A stretch of DNA of 64,000 bases from Cryptomeria japonica (GCF_030272615.1 NC_081413.1:146298476-146362475), one strand, 5' to 3'. Counted from the stretch's first letter, positions 33,144 to 45,180 are shown. Made by a program: numbers and translations. Notes: a model not told the origin generated them from the sequence alone.

Positions 33144-36100
33144 ATGTCAGATTTTTATTTGCAAAATGTTCATGCTTTTGATGATTATTATGAGTATAGC
33201 CAAGATGAATTAGATGAAACTTTAGATGAGTTTTTAAACCCTAAGGATGCTAAACCTTCATTTTACCAAAAACTCATAAACCTTGTTACTATGCCATTTA
33301 GGTGTGATGAGAAAGATAAGTCGAATGATTCCTCTCAAGGATACATTCCTATCAACTCTTCCCCTGAATCTAGTAACATGGTTGTTTTCAATAATCCCCT
33401 CTATGAGGAGATGTCTCCTTTTGAATCAAAAGACAAACCTTTTAACCGATATGATCATGCTTTGTTGGATGATGCTCTTGATGACTTTGTGGCTTTGTCG
33501 AAACCTATAAACAAAAACAAGACCTCTAAATTGGTTAACATGATAAATTTGAATGAACATAACAAGCCTCTTTTTGAAGTCCAAGGTGCTTATCCTTCTC
33601 CCACCTTTCAAGTTCTTAAATCACCCCTCCTTACTGTCCAAGGGAGGTATGATCATGATTCCTTTCATACTCCGAATAAACCAATCATCACTTTACAAGG
33701 AAGAAAACCTATAAGTCCTTACAATTATGCTAAACAAATAACTAGAGAGAGTTATCATACGGTTGCCCATACTTATCATACCAGAAATAATAGGCAACCT
33801 AATCCTCCTCCTGTTATTCTAGTTTCCCTTCCTAATCCTCAACCAATTCTTCCTCAAGCTCCCCGTATTTCGCAAGTTATGGGTAAGGAATATGATCTCA
33901 TAGTACAACTTAAAGCTACCCCTGCTAAGATATCCCTTTGGGATTTGATTCAAACTTCTTCCACTTATCATGGAATGTTACAAGATGCCTTGAAAGATTT
34001 GAATGTTCCTCCACCGAATACGTCTAGTAATATAGCATCTTTTGTTAACTCTGTGATGAATCCTAAAGCTCAAATTGTGTTTACCCAAGATGAGTTGCCT
34101 ACAAATGAAATTCAACAACAATATGATCCCTTGATGATTGTGGTTGTCATGAAAGACACTGCTATAAGACGAACACTAGTAGATAATGGCTCTGGCCTTA
34201 ATGTGTGTAGCATTAATCTATTGCATAAGATGAATGTGGATACGTCTCTTATGGAGCCTGACTCTCGTCCCATTCGTGGCTTTGACAATGTGGCTAAGAC
34301 TTCATTAGGTATCATCACCTTACCTCTCACAGTGGGACCTGTTACTTTGCCTACTCCTATCCATGTTATGCCAGGAAATTTAACATACAACTTGTTATTA
34401 GGGAGGCCTTGGATTCATAGCATGCAAGCTGTCCCCTCTACATTGCATAGACAAGTTAAATTCATTTATAACAATAAGACATACACTTTGATGGGTGACA
34501 CTAATTTTCAAGCTTGTCTACAAACATCTAATTCCAAAGGAGAGTCTTATAAGCCATCCTCGTCTAGTAATGACTCTTTAAACAAGAAACCTATTGCTGA
34601 GTCTTCACTCTCCGATGATCAAAATCCTTCGGATGAGTCTGGAACTCCTGAAGAGGATCCTTCTCGACTTGAAACTACACATAAAAAGGATTTTGATCCT
34701 GAGAAGGTTCTTGCAGAGGATGATTGGGGATCTCTTGATTTTAACCCTACCTTTGTAGGTGAATATAAGGTTCCTTCTAGAGAAATTAAAATTGAAAAGA
34801 AGGAAGAAGCTGAAAATCATAAAGTTGAAAAGAAAGAAGAAGCTAAAAATCAATCAACCTTACCTGAATCTATGAGTAATAATTTTGTGGCCGCTTCTCA
34901 AACTTCTTCTTCTCACATATCTAATTATGAAGAGTTTGATTCTTTGTCTTATGAAAAACCACCTTCTCTTCCTGAAATGGCTGATCGTTATGGTCGTGGT
35001 TTTCACATTTTTGCTAAGCATGGGTATCATGGAAAAGGTTGTGGTGCTCATGAACAAGGGATAAGAGTTCCTCTAGAGACTAATTTTCACAATTATGCCT
35101 TTGGACTTGGCTTTAATCCCTGCAGACGTACTAAAGCTTCTAAAAGACCATGCATTAGTGTTAATGCTATCTCTACATCTTTATCAATACAACACCCTGA
35201 GTATATTCATGAGGATTCTTCGGGTGATTATGCTTTGGATATCTTCCCTACTGACGATGCTTTAGCTGAGTTCTTGGGAGCTTATGACACTCTTCCTCGT
35301 TATCATCACAATAGGGGACTCCCTTATTGTTTGAACACCGAAGCTTATTTTGGAAAAGAGATTGATAATGATGAGATTGTGAAAGAATTCCCTCAGTTAA
35401 AGGATACTCCTCAACAAAGTAATCTTCTCATAAGTGATACCCTTGATGTTAAGATGGATCCTTGCAACAAAGAGAAGGTCATTAAAATTGGGAAATGTTT
35501 GGATGCAGAGGAACAGAAATAATATGAAGAACTATTGCATGAATTCCCTGAGATCTTTGCTTGGACATATTCTGACATGCCTGGTATAGATCCTAAGATC
35601 GTTACTCATAATATTGTCTTAGTTCCTGATGCTAAGCCCGTGAAACAAAAGATTCGAAAAATGAATCCCAAGGTGGCTCTGATTGTTAAAACTGAGATTG
35701 AAAAATTATTGGAGGCTGGATTCATCCGCCCTATTGACTATTCCCCATGGATTTCAAATATTGTCGTTGTGGCTAAACCAGATAACAAAATAAGGATGTA
35801 TACCGACTTTTGGGATCTAAATAAGGCTTCTCTTCCAAACATTGACATGATAGTTGATTCTACGGCAGGACATGCCTTGTTATCCTTCATGGATGGTTTT
35901 TCAGGCTACAATCAAATTTTCATAAACCCTCAAGATCAATTCAAAACCGTTTTCACCACTCCTTGGGGTACGTTTTGTTAGATAATGATGCCTTTTGGAC
36001 TTAAAAATGCCGGTGCAACTTATCAACGAGCGATGACCCTTATCTTTCATGATTATATGCATAAGATTTTAGAGGATTATGTTGATGATATTTTAGCTAA

Positions 36101-38705
36101 ATCCTTTCTTCACATGGATCATGTTAAAATCCTCCGCCAAATTTTTGAAAGAATTCGTAAATATCACATGCGCTTGAATCCCTGAAAATGTGTTTTTGGT
36201 GTGGATAGTGGAAAACTATTAGGATTCATAGTTTCGCATCATGGGATTGAGGTGGATACTAAGAAAATAGATGCTATTGTTAACATGCCACCTCCTAGAA
36301 ATGTGTCTCAACTTAAAAGCTTACAAGGAAAGATTCAGGCTATTCGTAGGTTCGTGTCTCAACTTGCGGATCGTACCTTTCCTTTTACTCAACTTCTTAA
36401 AAAGGATATCACTTTTCAATGGAATAAAGACTATCAGCAAGCATTTGAAGATTTAAAAGTGTATTTGGCTAGTCCTCCTATTCTTCAACCTGCCGAATCT
36501 TCTAAACCCTTCCTTCTGTATACAGCTACTTCTTCTCATGCTCTCGCAGCATTGTTAGCACAACATGATAAAGATGGTAAGGAATGTTCGGTTTATTACA
36601 TAAGTCATACCTTACTCGATTATGAGACCCGATATTCTACGATAGAAAGACAATGCTTGGCCTTGGTATTTGCGACTCAGAAATTGAGACATTATCTTTT
36701 AAATTCAGAAGTCCATGTCATGGTTAAGTTTGATCCTTTGAAGCATCTTTTCTCTAAAACTGATTTATCAGGACGTCTAGGTAAGTGGGTTATGATGTTA
36801 ATTGAATTTGACCTTAAGTTTGTTTCCCAAAGAGCAATTAAAGGACAAGCATTGACCGATCACTTAGTTGAGGCCCCTTTGCCTTTCTCCTTCCCTAACC
36901 CTGAGTCCTTTCCTGATGACTTCACTCTTTCTATAGAGAAAGATGAAACTTGGGAGTTATACTTTGATGGCTCTAAGTGTCATACGGGATCGGGGGCAAG
37001 TGTTGTTCTGATTTCTCCTACAAAGAAGTCCATTCCTTTGTCATATCGTCTAAATTTCCTGTGTACCAATAACATTGCTGAGTATGAGGCTCTTATAGCG
37101 AGAATAAAAGCAGCCTTGGCTCTAAACATAAAACACATACATATCTATGGAGATTTGCAATTGATTATAAGACAAGTAACAGGAATATATCAAGCAAAAC
37201 AAGACAAATTATCACAATATAAAGATCTTTCTATCTCTTTATTACAAAATTTCGATTCTTATACCATGGAACCCGTTCCTCGAAAAGATAATCGACATGC
37301 GGATGCAATGGCATGTGTGGCTTCTCTAGTATCTTTAGAGGACCCTATGGTCGATCTTAATTTCGTTATTCATAATCTTATTTCTCCGGCTATTGAAGAT
37401 GATTCTAGTTTGATAACATGTTGTGACTTTGTAGACTCAGATGAATGGTTCTCGCATATCGTAAGATATTTGACCGATGGTACCTTTCCTGATTCCGCTA
37501 ATAGGAACACTAGGGCTAGAATCCACAAGTTGTCTGCTAGATATATCAGCCTTTCTAATGTCCTTTATCGAAGGGGTTATGATGGTCTTCTCCTTCATTG
37601 TCTTAACAAGTCGGAAATCCCTGTTGCTCTTGAAGAGGCACATTCAGGTGCCTGTGGGGGGCATTTTGGGGGCAAATCCTTGGTTCATAGATTGCTTCGT
37701 ATGGGATACTATTGGCAAACTATGCAGAAGGATTCCTTTTCATTTGTTAAGAAATGTCATCAGTGTCAACAACAAAATAATCTGATTCATGCTCTTGCCC
37801 AAGAACTTCGTTCTCAAGTAGCTTCTTGGCCTTTCTCTGCATGGGGTTTGGATCTTATTGGAAAAATTTCTCCTCCTTCATCTCAAGGACACACCTTCAT
37901 TATAACTGCAACAGATTACTTTACGAAGTGGGTAGAAGCTATTCCTCTTCGCTCTACTACTGCTGAAGTGATTTGTCAATTTCTTCTAGAAAACATCATT
38001 TCTCGGTTCGGGATACCTTCTACTATAATCTCAGATAATGGGACATCATTTAAGAACAAGGACGTGAAGAAATTCCTCGAGAAGTATCATATCAAACATT
38101 GATTTTCTACACCATACTATCCTCAATCAAATGGTCAAGCCCAATCATCCAATAAGATAATTGAACAAATTCTTCGCAAAACTGTGAATAAGCATGGTAA
38201 GGATTGGAGTAACCAGCTGATCTATGCTCTTTGGGCCTACCGAACAAGTGTACGAATTGCTACGGGAACTACTCCTTATAATCTTGTTTATGGTGCTGAT
38301 GCTATTATGCCCTTAGAATTAGAGATTCCATCACTTAGGGTTTCTCTCAAAGGTATAGTAGATGATGACTCTTATAGGGAACAACAACTTCAACAGCTTG
38401 AGATGCTTGATGAACAACGCATAAATGCTCTTGAGCATATTCAAGTGTATCACAAAACTCTACAACGAGGCTATAATGACAAGGTTATTCAACGTTCCTT
38501 CTCAGTAGGTGACTTAGTCCTTTATGAGAATCAACGCAATGTGAATGCCTTGCCTGCTGAAAAGGGAAAATTTAGTCCTAATTGGCTTGGACCATATATC
38601 GTTATTGAGGATTATGGATCAGGTGCTTACAAAATAGCGGATGTAGAAGGTACGCCTCTTAAAGAACCTATTAATGCTATGCACTTGCGTAGATATTATT
38701 CTTAA
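33144..38705 (+). pseudogene. T1 protease-RT-RNase H-integrase polyprotein
   Basis: One frame of 1,854 codons from ATG 33144 to TAA 38703, with in-frame stops at 35520, 35979, 36183 and 38100 and no frameshift. Residues 1-270 are novel, acidic and Asn/Pro-rich with no gag or CCHC signature. A retropepsin-like domain follows (LVDNGSGLNVCSINLL, about 340). A G-patch-like segment (HGYHGKGCGAHEQGI, about 630) and another linker lead to RT (DLNKA... with a short deletion; MMPFGLKNAGATYQRAM; YVDD at about 979). The first RNase H follows (LLYTATSSHALAALLAQ), then the second, archaeal-like RNase H (LYFDGSKCHTGSGASVVL...NNIAEYEALI). Integrase has HSGACGGHFGG...CHQCQQQ, LDLIGKI, ISDNGTSFKN and finally NGQAQSSNK, where the catalytic Glu expected after NGQA is Gln. 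The C-terminus ends MHLRRYYS. Confidence 0.93.
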
Positions 38706-39310
38706 TTCTTCATTCTTCATCTATCTTCTTTTTCAATTCTTCAACATTGGATAATATGTTAGTATCTCTTAATTAAAGCAAAATAGAATTAAATGTTATA
38801 TTGTTTAATCTATATTGCTTCGTTCTTGACAAGCGTGTCTCCTTACTTTATAGTTTGTCTTGAATTCATTAATGTAAATTGTAAAAGGTTTACATTTCTC
38901 ATTATGCTAGCATATTGTACAATGTCTTTATGTGTTAAGTAGAATCGTATCATGTTGTGTTTAAATTCAGAATTAAATCACATTAGTTATATGATTCTTA
39001 GGCTTGATGCATATTTCTTCCTTATCATCAATGTAGTACTTGATTAAACATTTTAATTAAATCACACATGTATCAATTTAATCATGGAGCATTGAGAAAT
39101 CAATCACATGGAAATTAAATTCTGAACATACATGTACATTTACCAAATGTATTAGATTTAATCAAAACAAAATATACATTGTTTTAAGCATTAAAGATAA
39201 CACATTTGAGACAAAAGAGAAGCATGTATATATACATATATATGTGTGGATCGTATACAAATCTAGGTCACTGTACATCCAAAATGTGACCCCTCTTCTA
39301 CATCATAAAA
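38706..39310. other. T1 spacer between pol and antisense gene
   Basis: AT-rich noncoding sequence with many taattaaat words and a short tatatacatatatatgtgtg run near 39228-39247. It would hold the 3' end of the antisense transcript. Confidence 0.5.
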
Positions 39311-39510
39311 TCATCTCCTATCCCTAGGGCTAGTGGCTGGAGAGTGTCGACTGGAGGCTCCCTCTTGGTCTGGCCTTGAAGGTGGACCCATGGGTGTGTA
39401 GCGCGATACAGATCGTGAGTGACTCCGAGAGGAACCCCTATGATCCCTATCCATAAGGATCGCATGATAGGTGGTAGCCTCGGTCTGAGCCGCTGCTAGA
39501 TCTCGCCGTG

Positions 39511-39598
39511 CCTGCTAGAGGTCCTCTGATAGGACTCTCTCTCTCTCTGCCGCGCCTGCTGGAGGTCCTCTGATAGGACTCTCTCTCTCTCCCTCCAT
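39511..39598. repeat. 44-base tandem duplication in antisense gene
   Basis: cctgctagaggtcctctgat, starting at 39511, recurs from 39555 as cctgctggaggtcctctgat, each followed by aggactctctctctct. The 44-base period is not a multiple of three, so it breaks the exon 3 frame. Confidence 0.85.
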
Positions 39599-41520
39599 AT
39601 ATCTACCTGTACTCGGAATGGGAAAAACAAATCCTCATGCCGACCCATGTTCCCCTGAGGCCTATAGGCAATCTGTGAGGAACTGGGGATCTGTGCTATC
39701 ATGGAAATGTCTGTCATTGCCTGCTGAATCAAGGAACGCCATTCCTGCACATTAGCTGTGGCAGTAGAATAGATTTTTGTTAGTACCATTCTATATCATC
39801 AAAACATTAATCAATCAATATAAAACTACTATACCTGGATCTCCCTCACGCCAGTAGGGATCATGATATGGTAGTATCTGTGCCTGGGCACTGCTAGGCT
39901 CCCCTCGCTCGTATACTCTATCCATGATGGGTGTAGGCTGGATGGTACTGGTGACAGGTCTCCGTATCACCTCCTGTTCCCCCTGTTGGGGAATAAGAGG
40001 TGGATCCAGAGCTATGGTATCATCTCCTGAATAGTGGGGAGCTGCATCTGACTCCTCCTCATCATCTCTATCCTCCTCATCCTCATCCTCCTCTCTATCT
40101 GCATCCTCATCCTCCTCCTCCTCGTCACTGGGCTAATCGCCTGTAGGTGGATCAGGATCTCCCACCTCCTCATGACCCTCTCCCTCCTTTGGCTCCTCTG
40201 ACCTGGATCCCTCATCCTCGTCTCGGTCTCCATGTCTCCATGGGCCTAGATAGCCTGTCAAATGATCTGGTGGAAAGATAGGACCTAGATATGATCTCAT
40301 GAACCATGAAACATATATACGCTATGCTCCAGGATCTGCAGAATAGTCGGTGACTACATCCTAATCAGATCCCTCTAAATCTGTCATCTCAATATCATCT
40401 ACCATCGGTCTCGCTACTGCTCCAGGTCTGGGAAGGACCCGTGAGTGTCGAGTATAGATGGGCACATCGGCTGGAACACACTGCTCTAGTCCGAACTGCC
40501 TCCGTACTCGGTCAAAGTAGAAAGGGACTATGATGTGTGCATATCGTCCTCGCAGTAGGCGGTTCCTCTATAGACATGCTAACTGTCTCTCCATACCATC
40601 CCATCTATGCATCAGTAGGTAAGGTCTCCACACTATCATCTCGGCTGTCAGTCTGTCAACAATCACTCTCCAATATAATAAATCGCCAAATCTCCACTCT
40701 CTGGTAAGTGGATAAGCGAACACCCTAGGTCGCTCGCTCGCTGTACTCAGTGGAAAGCCGACGGGCCTGGTGCATGTGAAGTGCTCTAAAATCCACACCT
40801 GTAGAAGTGTGCATGTCATCAAACTACAACCCTGTCTGAATACATACTCCTCAAGGTCGTGATAGAGATGTGCAAGCATACTCCGACCCCATGCATACAC
40901 TCTCCTGTGTCTCTCCATCGCTCTGATACACCATGTGAGGCCCCCATGCATGTGTGTCCCTCGCCCATTTGGGCAGATGGCTAGTGCTATGATGGCTATC
41001 ATAAGGCGTCTCAGAAGTGGTACCTCCCCTGTAGGATGTAAGAGCCAGCTGACCATGATGCGACCTCTCGTCTCGCTCGGCATGACTCTCCCTATGCAAT
41101 ACACTTGCTCTCTCTGACGATCCTCCGCTGACCGATCGGTCGCATATGTAACTATCACTCCTTTGATAGGAAGACGAAGTATACGGTACACATCCTCGAG
41201 TGTGACCGTCAGCTCTCCTACTGGAAGGTGAAAAGTACATGTGTCAGGATCCCATCGCTCCATCAGTGCCATCAGCATCGCAGGATGAAATCGAATGGCT
41301 GGCATCAGAATCATGTACCACAATCCTACAATAGATAGAGTGTCTCTCTCTGACTGAGTCAGCCGCGGAATGTGATCTCGCAAAGTGCGAAGAATATGTC
41401 CCGCTGTGTGCTCTCTCATGTACGGGAGACCCTACAAACGAAAAACATGACGATAATCAGTACTCAATCATCGAAATCGCTAATGCAAACTGTCGAACAT
41501 CGTATGCTAGCCCTGTAACC

Positions 41521-41705
41521 TCTCGCCAGGCCCTGATTGGGGACCATGGCGCCCTGATGGGGACCATGGCACCCTGTCAGGGACCATGGCGCCCTGAGGG
41601 GACCATGGCGCCCTGCAGGGACCATGGCGCCCCTGTCAGGGACCATGGCACCCTGGGGGGACTAGGGCGCCCCTCAGGGACCATGGCGCCCTGGGTGGGC
41701 CCCGG
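41521..41705. repeat. GC-rich minisatellite in antisense intron
   Basis: About nine copies of an 18-22-base unit, gggaccatggcgccctg with variable ends (gatg, tcag, ag, ca), each with the palindromes ccatgg and ggcgcc. It lies inside the proposed first intron of the antisense gene (41432-41784). Confidence 0.92.
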
Positions 41706-41865
41706 TCAGCCTTCGAGGCCCGCATACGATCACGAAAAAGTCAAACATGCGAAAAATCAATAGTCAAACGTTCAGTCAACTCACCTCGTCTAGTGGCTCG
41801 TCGTCGATCACGGCCTGGTGCAGGCTCTCAATCCTCATAGGACGCTCCAGTCGTCGTGAAGGCAT

Positions 41866-42448
41866 GATGATGGCTATGTGGGCTCTGCTACACTAAATAG
41901 TATTCTGAAATCAACAAAGTGACGAATACAAGTGTCACTTTCGAGGTATATACTCTTGTTTGTTTATTCTTACTTTTTGAAACCCTAATTTCCCTCTATC
42001 ATTCATTTTATCATAACTTGAGTTTTGGAGATGCGATTTTCAAGCCGTTTGTTGCATTGGAATCATATTTTCCTTCTCCTACTCTTGGGATGTTCCAAAA
42101 AGTGCTCTGATGAAGCCTATTTAGCGAACACCCCTCATCAACACTCTCTTACACAATTTGTTGCAAGTAAAACATGCTACCCTGTTTCCCCTCCCTAATA
42201 AGCAAGTCAAAACAGGGGGGGCATATAGCTACTCATAGATTTCATCACTTTCCCTAGTAAGCATTAGGTGATTTTGTGATCTAACGTTTGTTTTGTAGGG
42301 TGCGGTTCCTAACTGCGTACTGCAGATACCGCTGGGGGCTTCGTCCGACAACTTATGGATATATCCTTTTTCAAATGATGTTTACTTTTCTGTACTTTAG
42401 CTTGCATATGCACGTAGTACTCATATGACCGCTAAAGTGGGGGCTAAA
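41866..42448 (+). other. T1 spacer and polypurine tract before 3' LTR
   Basis: Noncoding. It would include the promoter of the antisense gene, though I see no clear TATA box in the expected place. The PPT aaagtgggggctaaa ends at 42448, next to the LTR. A similar ctgggggcttcgtcc word occurs near 42332. Confidence 0.6.
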
Positions 42449-44104
42449 TGTAGTGTCGTAAATTGTACGCACTCGCTAGGGTGGTACAATTTCACACCTA
42501 GTTTAGCACCCGCCATAGTGCATTTTGCATTCTGCATTGCATTTCTCCTTAAGCACTTAATTAATCAAATTAATTAGGTCTAAGGTCCCATTTCATCATT
42601 CTCTACATCACAAAGTTGGGCCCTTTCACTAAAGCGCGCCCTTCGCATTTTATTCCTTCAATACATCACTTAATCAAAAACCCTAATTAAGTCCTATTCC
42701 GAACTTGGGGGCTTGGTTTCAGGGTCAAAACATCTCGAAATCACCTGTAACTTCGGGATTCTCTCTAAAATCATCATATCCGACGGCCCTGAAAATTTGG
42801 TGAAAAGTTGTCGGGACCGTGGCGCCCGGTGCACATGGTCCCGGACATTTTTCTCGAAATTTTAGGAGCGCGATCCAATCATAAAATAAAGCTTAACCCC
42901 AAGAAATTGGCAGGATATTCAATCTCTAGGTCGGCCAAAATACGAATTTACGATCTAGGGTTTCATACATAAAAGCTCTCTTTCCTCATTTGAAGGGAGG
43001 GGATTTTTTGTTTCCAGGAACTTCATATGCAGTGAAAGAGTAGATCTTTGAGGACTTCAACATCTTACAACATCTTTCTATCAAGCATCTATCAAATTCA
43101 TTCATCCACTTAGGGCTTGGAAGGCATTGAAGAACAATAGGAGATTACCGACTGAAGATTGGCTTGTACTCCTCCCTTGAGGGTTGGGTATGATTTCGTA
43201 TTGTTTTCATGTCTTTGCATAAGCTTTGATACATCATTTATTCATTCTTTAGATCACACTGCATCTTGATTTAGAGCATTTACATTATCATTTGCAAGCA
43301 ATTAGGGTTTACTTTCTAGGTTGCTCTAGTTTGCTTTCTTGCATTTTGGACCTTGCACACACACTAGGTCTGCACACACAATACATTTTACAAAACAACT
43401 TGGCTATTCATGGAGGTGGAAATCACCGAAGTGGGGGTTTGACTAAGGCAAAACCCTATATATCCGCCTCTCACCCTTTTCAGATATTATTGCAGGTTTC
43501 GGGATTCGGACGACGCCACGGGATACAGATCCGGAGAGAGAAGGTTGGAACAACACTCTGTGTGAAATTGCAGAGCAGGAGACTGGGACAGGGGTGCTGG
43601 GCACCCTGGTCCTACCAGGACAGGGGCACTGGGTGCCCTAGTCCCTGGGACAGAGGCGCTGGGCGCCTTGGTCCTCCGGACAGACAGTTTGCAGACAGTT
43701 TTCAAACAGTGTTTCAAAGTGCAGAACAGTGGTTTCCGGTGCAGTTTTCAGGACAGTGGCGCCCACGCCCCCGTCCCGAACATTTTCAGTTCGATTTTGA
43801 CTCCGGGTACATATCTGCATTCTTATTTTATCCTTACATTTACAGCTGTTCATTGTTTAATCTCAATTCTGCAATCTTGTTATTGGTTCATACTTGCATT
43901 TTGGGATTAGGGTTTGAACTTGCATTACTTAATCTTACAATTTCAACAAGGGAATAGAAATCCTAATAGATATCCCGTGGCTCTCTCTTTCACGAAAAGA
44001 AGTAGCCAATTGTGCGATATCTCTAGGCTCTTTCGTATTCCGTAATGTGTGTGAAGAGGTAGGATTAGGGCATGTTAACCTAGTCTTGCTTTTTCCCCCA
44101 CACA
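42449..44104 (+). repeat. 3' LTR of T1
   Basis: Starts tgtagtgtcgtaaattg and ends ttcccccacaca, 1,656 bases, the same length as the 5' LTR. It is followed by the atgtt duplication. Confidence 0.97.
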
Positions 44105-44109
44105 ATGTT

Positions 44110-44450
44110 CTTTTAGCTTCCTCTCTCAATCTTGCATGTCTGTCAGGACATCTAGATGCCATATGACCAATTTTATTGTAATTGAAACATTTAAATGGTG
44201 CTTTACCTTCATACTTACTTCCAACTAGACCTTTATGCATTTTCCTTGCAAATAGTGCTTCAAGTTCTTCCAGTTCTTCATTTTCCTTTCTAATATCTTC
44301 AAGTTCTCTTGCATACAGTGCTTTTCAATCAGATTTGTTAGATGATGATGATGATGATGATGATGGTGATGATGGTGATGATGGTGATGATGATGATGAT
44401 GGTGGCGATGATGGTGATGGTGATGGTGATGGTGATGGTGATGGTGATGG

Positions 44451-44491
<41 letters not shown>

Positions 44492-45137
44492 CTCGGAAGG
44501 CTAAATCTGTCTTAATTGTAGCAATAGGACCAAATTCCTCAAGCTCAAATGTTGAAAGTTTTCCAACCAAGGTATCTCTAGATACTAATGTATTAGGCAT
44601 TGTCCTTAACTCATTAATAGCAGTTACTTTCATTTTGTATGTCGATGACAATTCTCTTAGAACTTTAGAAACAATTTCACCTTCACTTAAGGATCCTCCA
44701 CAACATTGTATTCCTAAAACAATTTCATTAACTCTTTCCATAAAAGCAAAAATTCTCTCGTCTTCTTCCATTTTCAAATTTTCATACATGACTCGAAAAC
44801 ATTCCGGTTTTGCAATTTTAATAGTGGTATCTCCTTCATTCAGTGTCTCCAATTTATGCCAAATAGCTTTAGCAGTAGATCGGTCTGATAATCCCATGAT
44901 TTGTTGATCTGATAATGTGCTCAAAAGTGCTTTTCTTTCTTTGCAATTATTTTCTTGATCTTTACCCAATGTTGGTGGATTAGGCTGATTCAGTGTAGGA
45001 CCAACATAGACATTCTTTATAACTTCCCATATGTCTCTTCCGATGCAATTTAGATGTGTCTCCATTCTAATCTTCCATATACCATTGTTAGTTCCATCAA
45101 GTTTCAGACTGTCCTTCCTAAAAATGTTTGTTGCCAT
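44110..45137 (-). pseudogene. C2 copia gag
   Basis: ATG at 45137 (MATNIFRKDSLKLDGTNNGI), eight bases after the leader motif. Copia gag similarity: IWKIRMETHLNCIGRDIWEV, LSTLSDQQIMGLSDRSTAKA, IWHKLETLNEGD. Residues from about 215 are a Ser and Ser-Pro run encoded by a (GAT)n/(GGTGAT)n expansion at 44340-44492. A TAG at 44325 follows (SNKSD then stop; Lys resumes after it). The downstream shifted frame holds a zinc knuckle, CFNYNKIGHMASRC, whose second Cys is Tyr. The frame is cut at 44110 by T1; protease and integrase continue at 31311 on the far side. Confidence 0.9.
44340..44492. repeat. Trinucleotide/hexanucleotide microsatellite in C2 gag
   Basis: (GAT)n mixed with (GGTGAT)n on the plus strand. 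On the minus strand it reads as about 50 Ser and Ser-Pro codons in frame with gag. Confidence 0.97.
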
Positions 45138-45144
45138 AGAATCT

Positions 45145-45161
45145 CCTCAAGCTGTTAGGCT
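45145..45161 (-). promoter_or_regulatory. Conserved leader motif in C2
   Basis: AGCCTAACAGCTTGAGG on the minus strand, 16 of 17 bases identical to the C1 and N1 motifs, 33 bases after the PBS start and just before the gag ATG. Confidence 0.6.
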
Positions 45162-45180
45162 TCTGCAAAAAGAGGACTTA

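Larger units (their letters stand above)
39311..41865 (-). pseudogene. Antisense plant-mobile-domain gene in T1
   Basis: Three exons can be proposed on the minus strand. Exon 1, 41865-41785: 27 codons from MPSRRLERP, ending before GTGAGT. Exon 2, 41431-39835: after a TTTGTAG acceptor; phase 0 into exon 2. Exon 3, 39755-39311: after CCACAG, phase 1. Exon 2 contains the plant mobile domain hallmarks (PAIRFHPAMLMALMERWDPD, TFHLPVGELTVTLEDVYRIL, RLPIKG), then an acidic tail (EEEDEDADREEDEDEEDRDD). Exon 3 is Arg/Glu/Gln-rich coiled coil then a Ser/Arg tail. Nonsense TAG codons lie at 40568, 40322 and 40133, all one C-to-T change from CAG; a 44-base duplication (39511/39555) shifts the frame in exon 3. 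The domain is known in Arabidopsis MAIN/MAIL1 proteins, and related extra ORFs are known in plant gypsy elements. Role in T1 unknown. The exon structure is inferred. Confidence 0.8.
31317..44104 (+). mobile_element. Tat-like Ty3/gypsy element T1 with antisense gene
   Basis: A 12,788-base element with two 1,656-base LTRs, PBS, a protease/RT/double-RNase H/integrase frame, and a spliced-looking antisense gene between integrase and the 3' LTR. A perfect duplication, atgtt, lies at 31312-31316 and 44105-44109. The second RNase H domain and the extra antisense ORF fit the Tat/Ogre group of plant gypsy elements (established for the group). No gag or zinc knuckle is recognisable. The LTRs differ by scattered, mostly transition changes, a few percent by eye. 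It inserted into C2, so it is younger than C2. Confidence 0.95.

Noticed and set aside
40012-40233. Arg/Met-rich frame as the gene product
   Set aside because: It is the alternative phase of the acidic tail of the antisense plant-mobile-domain gene; the acidic phase is in frame with exon 2.
41521-41705. CRISPR-like array
   Set aside because: Units are contiguous with no unique spacers and lie in a plant retroelement; this is a minisatellite.
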